A stretch of DNA of 64,000 nucleotides. It comes from Gymnorhina tibicen (Eukaryota; Chordata; Aves; Passeriformes; Artamidae). Below are positions 45,051 to 55,900 of this stretch, piece after piece. Below the pieces are notes generated by a model. It had not been told where the DNA came from and ran no database searches. It saw nothing but the letters and a program-made list of their open reading frames with translations. Both the position numbers and the translations under genes were made by a program. Location: positions 2,582,108 through 2,646,107 of the forward strand of contig VXAZ01001670.1 of NCBI GenBank assembly GCA_013399875.1. The letters are read 5' to 3'. The stretch's first letter is position 1. Each line of letters begins with the position of its first letter.

Positions 45051-48000
45051 CAGCTGACAGCACCCACGCTAGACAGTCCAGGTCCTCAGGCAGACTGAAT
45101 GTAGGGTCACTGCAATTTATGAAATAAGGAGCAAGGAGAAATCCATTCTTCAGACTGTGGGACAACCTGACCACTCAGCACCCTCCCCCATGCACTCCTG
45201 AGCCTGGGGCAGGTCCCTGGAGACAACTGGCTAAAGATTTGAGAAAACACTGTTTTCTCTGACACATCTTTTCCTTCTACATCTTTGATCTGGTAGCTTA
45301 ATATGCCTTGAAATAGCCTCCATACCAGAGTAGAAGGGGCTGACCCAGTATCCAATATGCTCTAAAAATTTATCCTGGATCCAGGGACTGCACTGCCAAA
45401 GCCCACATCACACCTGCATCAGCGTAAGCTAAATCTTAAGCTGATGAAACCAAAGTGCCAGAAGCCTTGTGGAAAACCATAAACCTGCACATTAAGATGA
45501 GCTGAGAACTAGGTGGAAAGGGGGGAAAGCGTCTTCTGCAAGTGAGATCTTGCTCAGGTGTCAGAAAGCTCAGGAGCACATTGAGAACTGCCAAGAGTCA
45601 AACTGAGTTAGACCTTGGAGAGGAACATAACACCATTCCCAGCAGGGCTATAACCGTGGAAATAAAAAGGAATGAGGAGAGATGCCATCCCTCTCTGCAG
45701 AGCAGGGGTCCAGTGACAGATCATCTCCCCAGTTCTTGAGGGCCCTCAGCCCCAGGCACTGTCACTCCTGCTGATTGGAGGGACTCAAACTTGAACAAAC
45801 TCAAAGTCTGTTCCACTCCTTTGCTTCTTCCTAATATAAGGACAACTTTCTTTTCATCCCAAGTCCCAGATACTTTCCCATTCTTTTCTAGTGAGTGCCA
45901 GAAGTAAGAAGTTGTACTTTGATCACATAAAAAAAGCCAGAGCATGGAATTCTATTTAATACTTCAGTCCTCTTCCCAAGGCCATCACCCTGGCAGATAT
46001 GGACATGCCTACCTATAGCTCCACCATATTTGTACCACGTTCTCATGGTAGGGCAGAACTTTAAAGTTCAGGATCTGAGTTTGACCTTTAAGTTGCAGCT
46101 TTTCAACAGCCACATCTTGCTGGATGGGGTGAATACAGCTGGTGCCTTGCCAATTCTTAATTCCTTTCTGGATATTCCCTTTAGCATTTGCTATTTCTAA
46201 GGCACATGAACCAACTCACCTCTGCATTCCTTCACTTTCTAACACAGTGCTTTAGTCAGGATTCTTATTAGATTTTTTTTCTTCTCAGAACTGATTAATA
46301 ACACAGCCTTTTCCCCTCAATGCCAGGTGGTCTTTCAACGCCTCCTTACACGAGCTTGGAAATGTCGCGTCTTCAGTAAAACCTAGTTTTCTGGTGTCCT
46401 ACATTTGAACACAATTCCTTTGTATGCATTGTATCAGCTATGCTTTTTCACATAATGAAGCCAACAGCAACACAGCGAGAGGAAAGAAAATGTGCAGTCT
46501 TGCACATGACCATTGGATCAGCCTGACACCAGCTTCTTGAGCTTACATTCACCATAACTCTGCGTTCTGCACCAATGCTAGTCATAATTTTGTGCCATGA
46601 CATCAAGATGCTCCAGACTGAATTAGGAGACAGAGAAGGCTTTCTTACAACTTCACTTCAATGATGAGTAGCTTATGCCATTCAATGCTCTCTCAGCAAC
46701 TATCATTGCAGCAAAAATCTGGTCAACACGTGATTTCATGGGTCAAAATTCAGTTTGTATTTCCTTATTTTTACCTCTACACTCCCTTATTCTGGTTAAA
46801 ATACTGTAACATAAGACTTGACCTCTTGCCGAAATGTCTGTAAACCCTCCTAATTATTGCAGTAATTTTGCATCCTTGCTTTGGCACTGTTCTTCTGTGG
46901 CTTCAGTCAACTTAGTTATTTTATCAGCAGTCTCATCCCCAAAAAGCTGACAACAGTACAGCTTTCTTTGCTCACCTTGGTTTTCCTGCATCTTTCCCAC
47001 CAGTTTCAACTGTTTCTGTGCTTCGTTCCCCAGTTATGTCCTTATGGTCAGCAGCCTGTGACACTGGTTGATTTAATATTTCTTTAACCCAGCGCTCATT
47101 ACTCTTAGTTTTTCTCCTATTGCCAGAGTCTGTTATCTTCTGGAACCCACAACCTAGAGAGAAAAAGCTTTACCAAGTTGCTTCTGTCCCATACAGTTGC
47201 TCAGCTTCCTCAGTGACACTGTCCCCATATACCCTTCTATTCTTTCTCCTGCAGTTCTAATCTTCATGTTCTTGGGCTTTTTTTTTAATGGGTTGGTCTT
47301 TTTCCTCTTCCCATACTGATTTGGTTGCTGCTTTTTCAGGGGATTCTTTGTTTGGTTTTGGGTTTGTGTTTTTTTAAGAAGCTGATGTTTGCACAGCAGT
47401 TACAGCATAAAACTAACGTGCGTAGGCATAATTCATATAACCCAGTATCCCTGGGGGCTTGTACTCCAGTTGCTAGCCTGTATTCACACCCCTCCTGCCA
47501 CCTCTTCACTGCTATTCTTACCCACAGACTAAAACTGGCACAGGAATGCCTACCTGTGTTGAAATCGTACATTCAATTCCCTGCACATAGACTGCCTCAG
47601 TTTGTATCCACCATCCTATGCATCCTCGTTTATCCAGAGACACTGTTTGTTTCTTTATAAACCAAATGCAGTTGCTGCTGTTGCATCAAGAGCATCATCC
47701 TGCAGAGATGACCATGACATCCCAAAGCAGGCTCTGACAGTTACACTTCAATTTAAATTGCCATTACTGCCTTATCTCTGGTGTCAGCTTCCTTGCTGAG
47801 AGTGAGGGCTATTTGCAGCCTTATTTTCAATTTTGATGTCTATAATACAATCACAGTTTCTTACTACGTAAGCTCTTTTACATGTGCTGACATCTGTAAT
47901 GGTTGATCCAAGCACACTTCTGATGCTCAGAGAGCCAGTCTAGCATCTAATATTGCCAGCCAGCAGATTCTGACACTCTGTACCTACCAGCATGTTTCTC

Positions 48001-50126
48001 TTTTGCCCATGTTAAACACCGCACTAAGGCATAGTCTGTCCTACCAGCCCTTCTCCATGCTGCCTGCAGAATAAAGGCCATGGTATTCTCTCCCCAGGCT
48101 CAGCCTGGGTGCCTGCCATTGCTTGTCAGCTGCCACACATCAGAGCACTGCTGAAGTCTGTAGGCCACCATGCAAGCAATCTTTGATCTCTTCATCAGTG
48201 TGTTAGCACCTAACACAATATTGCCACTTGAATGTACTGTCCTGGAGCACCTAAGTCACAGCAACTGGCCTTTCATCTGCTCTTGGACAACAGGGAATAA
48301 TAATTCTGCTTTGGAGATCAGAAGCAGCACTACCAACTTCTAGTTCTTAGATTCTACTATGGCTTTATTGCCATTTTTAAACTTTTTTTTAGCTCCTGAT
48401 TATCAAGTTACCTCAGTCTGTATGTCATACATTGAATCGATCTAGTTCCTTCTGTGAGCAGAAGGATGATTTACATGAAAGCCCTTTCCTGACATACCCA
48501 ACTTCTCATGCCCCAAGAATGTAACTTCCTAAACAAAGACAGGGCAGTTGGCTATCACTCCTTCTCTGAAGCTCTGAGCCACTTGCTTTTTTCTCCCTGG
48601 ACTCTTCTGTCTGAGAAGACTGCAGAGTGCTGATGGTCTGAAGGCTACAGACCTTCTTCCGCTTCCACTTCAAGGTTCAGGCCCCAGTGAGCGCCACATT
48701 AAGCATGATGAAGGCAGAAAGACACTACCCCATATTCCCAGTGCCACAAGTACCTTCCCATGCAATTAGAGCTTTCTTCTGCTGTCTCCAATACAACACA
48801 ACACTCTCCCATTGCCACACAACTGCTATCTGCTCTAGACATGTTTAGTTTTGAGTAGCATCTTACAGCCGGTCATATGTTCTGTCTAGCTGCTTCTGCT
48901 CTGCACTGTTAAAAGCAGTAACTTGCAGTACACCACAGTGATCAGTGTCAAAGTTATTTGCCAAACATCAGAACACAGCAGCAGACAAGCCCTTTGGGGG
49001 TAACGAGTCTTTTCAGATACCTATGCAGTACCTCTGGTAAATATGGACTTTAAAAACAGCCACTGTGTATTCATTCATTCATTTGCTGAACCTGTTGATG
49101 CCAAGGAACCCACCACCTGTAGCATACTGAAAAGCTGTAGTGACACCCACTGGCATAACACACAGCATGCTCTCTCTTTACTGAGCACCTAACATTACTT
49201 CGTGTCTTACGGCATCACAGAAATTCTCCGTTGTTTAAAGACCAGTTAAAGGCATGGTCACAGCATGGCCTACCAAGTGCACTGAGGTGGGGCATGCCAC
49301 CTCAGAATGCAGGACACTGTAGTACCTCCACACTCCATTTCCATCCCAGGAGGGAGAGACAGCTCCTACAACCAGGTTCTAGGTTTGCACGTCCAAACAC
49401 ACATCCGTGCCCTTCCCACACACGCTCCGAGCTGCCATTCTTGCTGTTCCTTTCCTCCAACAGGCAACCCCATGTGGTGGGAGAAGAGTTGCAGGGTTTG
49501 TGAACACCCATACATGTAACCTCCCACCCCCAGTTCACAGAGTGAGTAGGGGGCCACAATGCTGAACAGAGGAAGGAGCTATGAAGAACTGTTCCTCAGG
49601 AGATGGAATTCTAAACCTATTTCACGAGTGGGAACATTCTGGCTCAGTCCTGCACATCTAGCTGGCAGGAGGAACATCCGAGTCATTCACAGACAGAAGG
49701 CTATGAAAAGCTTTCTAAAAACAGGAATGCTGAGAGCCCTGCTGCCCTCCCTCCTCTTCTCCACCAGGGAAGCTCAAAGCTTCCTACACTGTGCACACGG
49801 GGCAGCCCAGAGCAGACAGCATCTCCTTGGCAGAAACGCCATTTTGCAGCCCTCATGCAACTGAGTCCCACCATTAGGCCTCCACAACCGCCTGTCTAAT
49901 GCTTTGACTTCTTATCCCTTTTATGAGGAGGGGGGATACTGGTTCTCCAGCCTTCAGCTTTAGAAATAATCCCCATTCGCCAAGCAATCAGCTCACAGTC
50001 CTTCCTCCCTAAGCATTTTCCCCCATACCTTCACAAGGCAGCAAAAAGCTCTAGTTAGCTGCTCCCACCACTGCAATGCAGCGACTGACTTGCAAGCAAC
50101 CTGTGACAGCAGCACCTACCATAGCA

Positions 50127-50213
50127 AGGCTCCCCTACTGCAATAGTTAATTGCAGTAACTGTAAAAAATGCCATTAATTATCACAGTATTATTGAGATT
50201 GCAATTAGTTATT
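50127..50213. promoter_or_regulatory. AT-rich cluster of TAATTA/TTAATT motifs
   Basis: Within about 90 bases lie AGTTAATTGC, CATTAATTATC and GCAATTAGTTATT, which are homeodomain-type cores in a locally AT-rich island in JDP2 intron 1. A regulatory role is only a guess. Confidence 0.25.
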
Positions 50214-51510
50214 TGAAGCTGCACCACCCACTGGATGGCAGTACAGAGCAGGAAGGTAAAAGCTGTCTTATGTGTACCTGGAGCAGCCCAAAGGGATTTG
50301 AGAAGGAAGGAATATCCTGGTCTGAGAAAACCTCAGTGTCTGAGCTGCAGTCTAACAAATGACTTGTTGAAATTACCCAGGACCTTCCATAACCACATGT
50401 GGTCAGGGCTAGAATCTTCTTCAAGAAGACAATCCTGCTCCAGCACAAAGCTCTGTCCTCAGGGGCCAAGGATGGCCTCAGAGATGAGAGCCCCCACCCC
50501 CGCTACAAACTCCTCAAAATTATGCCCTGAATACCAGGGTCATCCACAAAGACCTCTAATCCATATAAAGACCAGCTCTGGCTAGCCTGCATCAGCACTG
50601 CTCAGCTGAGAGGCCTCTATGTGCCTTCAGCTCCCTGGCTGCACATTAAAATAGCCTGCAGTGTTTGGATGGATACTCTGGACAGTCCAAGCAACTGAGA
50701 AATGCAGCCAAAGACAGATGGCATCAGGTTTGCAGTGCCCCCTCCTTGCACTGGCACTGCAGGACACACACATGCTGGCCAGGAGTCCATGCCTCACCAT
50801 GGCTCTGCGTCCCTTGCTCTTGGGGCCAGGCCCACTACAAACAGCCACTGCAGTGAAAAGAGCCTCTTACAGCTTCACATTCAAGACATCGCATGCTGCC
50901 AAGTACCTGGCCCAGGCAATGCAGCTGAAGTAGCAAACACTAGCACAGGGAAGGAGACCACAGAGCAGATGCTCAATGCTGCTTGAGCAGTTGGTCACAC
51001 AGGCAGGAGGAGGCAAGAGGTGTGAGGGAGTACTTACTCTTCCTTGGCAAGGAATGTAGCACAGAGACCTTTGCATCCTGTAAGGAGGGAAATACTCAAC
51101 TGTGAAGATGCAGGAAAAGCATCCATAGGTGTCTCAACAAGGAAGCAGAGGCAATAACCTGCACACTAACTCAGCAGATTTTGTTAATCCCCCATACTCC
51201 AGAGACCAGGGGCAACCAATCGCTGCATGCCTCAGGAATGGAGTGGATGGCAGCTCCTGCACCCACATCCTCATCCCCTAGATGGGCAGGTTTTTGCATT
51301 TTTAAATCACTAGGACTCACACCAAGAATGGGAACTCCAAAGACTGGCATTACCACATGCCCTCACATAAGCTTTTACCAACAAATTCCCAGGGCAGACT
51401 CTGTCAAGAGCCTCCAGACAGAGTTTTTAATGCAAGTTTTCTCAAAATGAGCTAAGAAATCCTGGTCTGAGCTGCAGAAGCATTTGCTTCTGCTGAGCTC
51501 TTGGAGTCCA

Positions 51511-51547
51511 AACACACACACACACACGCACACACACACACACTCAC
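51511..51547. repeat. (CA)n microsatellite
   Basis: About 17 CA units interrupted by a G near 51528 and a T near 51543. Confidence 0.95.
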
Positions 51548-52054
51548 AGTTTGGCAGTGGTTGTGTTCCAGGGCTGGTAATGCAAGCCATGGAGCAGGCT
51601 GCCAAGACAAGCAAGAGAACGAGCCAGGCCCCGTTTCATTGGCCACCATACGCTGCATATGGCCCTGGAACCAGCCAGCACAGTGTTCTCACCCTCCTTG
51701 AAGGCATAGGAGACCCTGTGTTTTCAAATACACCTCCACAGGGCCTTCATTAAAGGAAAATGGAAACATAATGTGGCTCTTGCTCCCCTGGTATTTCTCC
51801 CTTTCCCCCAATTTGCTCTCAAACCTATTTCCCTTCCATGGAAAAAAGAAAAGTGCCTCCTGGAGCAGAGCGTGCAAAAGAATGCAACTTCCATTCAACT
51901 CCATGCCTGACTGCTAAAGCGGACTTGGGACCGCGCGGTGGGGGCACCTCCAGGGCCCCTTTCCTTCCCCGGGCCTCCTGGGCTGGAGACACGGCTGGCG
52001 ACAACCAGCCTGCCCGGCACGGGCCGGCAGCCGCAGGGAGCCCGCGCCCCTCAC

Positions 52055-52557
52055 CTGCGCGCCCGGCCGGCAGGTGAAGCGGAGGCAGCGAGCGCCCGAG
52101 AGCGGGGGAGGCCACCCCCCCGCCGCCTCGCAGCTCCTCAGTGCAGCAGCAGCCCAGAGCCAGGCACCCCCAGAGGCAGCCCCAGCCCCCGCTCGTCGCC
52201 GGGTGCGGGGGTAGCAGCCCTGCTCTGAGCCGCCCATGCGGCTGTGCCCGCCCCCCGTGGAGGGTCTCCGCATCTCCGCGGTGCGCCCGACCGCCCGGAA
52301 AGCGGCACCCTGCCCGCTGCCGCGGGATGCCGGGATGCTCCTCCGGGCGCCCCCCACCCCAGCCCCCGTCGCCGCTGTCNNNNNNNNNNNNNNNNNNNNN
52401 NNNNNNNNNNNNNNNNNNNNNNNNNNNNNNNNNNNNNNNNNNNNNNNNNNNNNNNNNNNNNNNNNNNNNNNNTGTCGGTGCCGGCCGCCGCCGGGGCGCC
52501 TTGGCCCGCCACCGCCCGCCGCCCCGGTGCGCGCCTCCCGCAGGCTGTGGCAGGCGG
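52055..52557 (-). other. JDP2: JDP2 non-coding exon 1 (predicted boundaries)
   Basis: The TATA box at 52582-52589 predicts transcription start near 52555-52560. A GCGCAG/GTGAGG donor at 52055/52054 is the best 5' splice site found in the island. Joining it to the exon 2 acceptor at 41803 keeps an open frame through to the JDP2 ATG, but no in-frame ATG exists between the gap and the donor. The exon contains the 93-N gap, so its true length is unknown. Confidence 0.45.
52380..52472. other. Assembly gap (93 N) in GC-rich DNA
   Basis: A run of N inside the JDP2 CpG island, flanked on both sides by GC-rich sequence and by CTGTC / TGTCGG. Likely a sequencing drop-out. Confidence 0.95.
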
Positions 52558-52566
52558 CGGGGTGGG

Positions 52567-52574
52567 TTGCATCA
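52567..52574 (-). promoter_or_regulatory. JDP2: AARE/CARE-like C/EBP-ATF element next to the JDP2 TATA box
   Basis: TGATGCAA on the minus strand (TTGCATCA on plus) equals the core of amino-acid response elements such as that of CHOP. It lies seven bases downstream of the TATA box. Confidence 0.4.
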
Positions 52575-52581
52575 GCCCCGG

Positions 52582-52589
52582 TTATATAG
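52582..52589 (-). promoter_or_regulatory. JDP2: JDP2 TATA box
   Basis: CTATATAA on the minus strand inside the CpG island, with GC-rich flanks on both sides, as in a core promoter. Confidence 0.6.
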
Positions 52590-52714
52590 CGGCCCCTGGG
52601 CTGCGGGGAGGGGTCGGGAATGCGGAACCGGCCGGGCTGCCAGCGCCACACGTCAGGGAGGGCGGGGGAGCGGGGCCGCGGGGCGGGGAGCGCCGCGCAG
52701 GGGGGGGACCAGCC

Positions 52715-52935
52715 GGGGCACCCCGACATCCCGCGCCTCGGCATCTCGCACCCCATGGCGCGGCATCCCGCACCTCACGGCCCGACATCTCCGCATTCTG
52801 CACCCTGGGACTCCGCACTCGCCACCTCTAGGCAACCCTCTGCCCTCGCAGCCGGCATCCCCGGCACGCTCCGGCACCTCTTGACCCCTCCGCACCACGG
52901 CGCCCTGGGACCTCGCATCCCCCGACCGAGTGCGC
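52715..52935. repeat. Degenerate GC-rich tandem array upstream of JDP2
   Basis: Variants of CGGCATCCCGCACC recur about every 15-30 bases (for example CGGCATCTCGCACC, CGGCATCCCGCACC, CCGACATCTCCGCATT, CTCCGCACTCGCCACC). This looks like an old minisatellite upstream of the core promoter. Confidence 0.5.
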
Positions 52936-55900
52936 GCCTTCTCCGCGCTCCTATCCGCTCCCCTCCACACATTCTCTGCTCCCCTCCACGTCGCTCCCAT
53001 TCCCCGGCGCACGCCAGGACACGGTCCCGGGCAGCCTCGGCGACGCGGCCCGGTGCCGCTACAGCCGTGCCCGAGCCAGCCCGATTTGTGCGGAGCCTCC
53101 GCTCCTCAGTCCTGAGCCTGAGACTGGGAAGAAGGAGGCAAAGGACCAGAGAGAGTATCCAGTGCTCCCCAGCAGCAAGCCCACCTCACCCAGGGCAGTA
53201 AAGGCACAGAGGCAGGGAGGGCTGCACTCCACTGTCCCGTGGGAGGCAAGAACCTTCTCATCTCATCCCTCCCCCAGCCTGGCCTGCTCATGCCCCACAC
53301 AACACCGTCTCCCTCATACAAGAGTCAAGGGCTGTCAGTCCCAGCTCCACCAGTCCCTTGACTGGCTTGGAGAGTAACCAGCTGTTTTGTTTTCCTCCCT
53401 TATCATCAGTGGGACATCTGGGAGTGACATTGCCTGAATCACAGGCACACTCATGGTGCCCAGTGTTCTAGCACCTTGATGTCAGATGGGGATGGTGGAG
53501 CAGGTGACAGACTGGGGCCTTCCTGATAACTGATTTGTGTTTGTTTCTTTCCTCTTTCTCTCTAACATTGACCCCTTCCCAGCTGCATCAGCCAAACTGT
53601 TCTGGGAAACAAAGCTTTGCACAACTGGAGGACCATGCTGGACCTGCCATAGGTACTGGATGCTCCAGGGCTGTTGCTCCTAAAGCATTTCAAGACAGAA
53701 AGGCTCATTTTACTTTGGAAAGACAAAATCCTACGAGTGGTTAGCAAAACCACCGGGCTGAGCAGCACTACCCAGCTAAGTGACAGTGCCACCTCTCTGA
53801 CCTACCTAACTGCACAGAGAGGCACCATCCACCCTACCTTGTTTTCCTTCCCCTGACTTGTCAGTCATTGTTTCTTTTCAGCATTCGCCAGTTTAATTTC
53901 TTTTCACAATTGAGGATTCACACTATTCATCATCTACAAGGTCTCGCCATCAGCACTTCCAGCCTTGTCGTCTTCATCTGTATCTCAGCAAGAGAAAGAG
54001 AATTCAGCTGGAGGGATCTGGGACTGAGTAGGAACAGGGGATCAGAAATGCTGTGTTCAATATAGGATATAACCCACCCATGTTGTCCTACAGAAATAGG
54101 TAACATCCTGGCTTGGCAGGACACTGCACATGTATCTTCATTCCTAATCTTCTCATGCTGTTGTTCTTTTTTTTGTTTGTTTTGTTTTCAGAGAGGCAGA
54201 ATACTGTTTATACACTTTTGCATACAACCCCAATATTTCCTTAATCTTGGCACCTCATCCGGGGGGGAAAGGAGAAATGTGAGCTGAGATACATCTTTTC
54301 ATATGCATTCCTTCACTTTCCTACATCAGATAGGACAGACTTTTCTATTGCCTTAAGCTGCAGGTATCCCAGTGGGGTTGACAAACAACATCTCTCTCTA
54401 GCAAATCAGACAAGTTGCCTTCAGGCATGGCAGCTTCCTCACAACTGCTGCATCCTGAGGGAAGGGAAGAGGACAAACCAAGGGAATTTCAGAAGAGGCT
54501 GATGACCTGGTTGAGCAAGGTCCAGTCCAGCACATGGTTCCTCCTGCAGCCTTTCTCTGCCCTGGGGAAGGTGGGAAAGTGCCATTTCCCCTTCTTTGCT
54601 GGGGGCTGGAAGAAAGAGAGCTCTCCCTGCTCTGTCTTCCACTGTTTTTCTCTTTTTCATTTCCCTTTCACTAGTGGGCAGAGCTGGGAGATCTCATTGC
54701 AACACAGACATCTACTGCCCCAGCCTTGAGTACTGGCCCCTTTCCTCCCAGACAGCCTCCACAGGATGGGAGCAGGGATCCAACATCCACCGCTCTGTAT
54801 AAGACCAGCACTTGCAGCGTGTTTGCAGTGCACTGATTTCAAGACTGTGCTGAACAAGGTTGGGAGGTGGGGAGGAGAGCCCGTCAGCCTACAATGTCTT
54901 TCCTTCCCTGCCTCCCCACTGCAGGTCCTGGAGACAGCTGAGCCTCCATTATTATAATAATCCAAGTTAGTCCTAACTGGGACTTATTTAACTTAACTGT
55001 TGAAGAGCTAGTTCCAGGGAAGGAATCCTTGTTTGGGACAGTGCTTACGCACATGTTTAAAGGGACAAACTTGCATCATTCTTACTTGACTTGGGAACTC
55101 TTGTCTCACAGGGGAATTTTCCTTGCTCTTGCAGCCGCCTGCACTTGAACTGTTCTTTTCCCAAGCTGGGTTTTGCCTCATGTAAACACCAAATATGTTT
55201 ACTTTTCAGATAGTTTCTAGTTTGGCTAGAAAAGGCGTAACAAGTCATTGAGAATTTGTGGCTTCAGTGGGTAAAAGTGAACAAAAAAGTCACCAACAAC
55301 AGGCTGTTTGCCGAATTATGCAGATAAACACGTCTGGCCCTACCGTGGCTGGTCACTCTTGCCACTGCTGTGGAAACATGTGCTGACAAAGACAAATTAA
55401 TCAAATGTGAATGGCAGCATTTGCAATGGAGACAGGAGCTGTTGAGGAAAAAAAGCAAAAGTTCTGCTGCACAGAACATAAAAAGCTGTCAGTACCTTGC
55501 TGCTTGGCAGATGGCTTTCTCTTCAGATGAAAGGGATGATTTGCATATTTTTGTCCAAAATAAAGTGTGTGGAAGGTGAAGGCTCATGGATGTGGAAACA
55601 CAGCCCCTGCAACACAACACGGGGCCAGAAAGTTATCAGGAACAGCGAGAACTCTAGAGCAAAACAGAGCTGCACCAGCAGAGAAGTTTGACTGCAAAGG
55701 AGTTGCTCTCAGTGCTCTGGAAATGTCTTTGCTTTTCGCCTGCCAGCATGCATTCCTCTGCCTTCTCTACATGGATGAACTGTGCAGCTCATCGGCTGAA
55801 TTCAGGCCTAGGCCAGGACACCACAAAACAGCACTGTAAGCCACCCTTGTTCTTTCACCCCTCTTCTGGATTGTCTGGTGGCCCTCTCACAGCAGGAGTG

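Larger units (their letters stand above)
41804..52054 (-). other. JDP2: JDP2 intron 1
   Basis: A roughly 10.2-kb intron separating the coding exons from the presumed non-coding first exon. Contents: CR1 fragments at 43251 and 44655, a 13-bp minisatellite at 44148, a pyrimidine/AT-rich block at 46.2-48.9 kb, a TAAT-motif cluster at 50127-50213, and a CA repeat at 51511. No exon was recognised in it. Confidence 0.65.
51930..53110 (-). promoter_or_regulatory. JDP2: CpG island covering the JDP2 promoter and first exon
   Basis: A continuous block of GC- and CpG-rich sequence, interrupted by a gap at 52380-52472, lies upstream of the JDP2 coding exons. It contains a TATA box on the minus strand, a CRE-like TGACGTGT (plus 52648-52655) about 60 bases upstream of it, and a good splice donor at 52054. 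Its size and position fit the main JDP2 promoter. Confidence 0.7.

Noticed and set aside
51914..52884. Several 190-280-codon frames around 52 kb
   Set aside because: They run through the 93-N gap in GC-rich promoter DNA and are artefacts of composition and undefined bases.
54160..54190. Strong-looking plus-strand 3' splice site as evidence for a divergent transcript from the JDP2 island
   Set aside because: A pyrimidine tract plus CAG alone is common, and no matching exon, donor pair or coding content could be shown.
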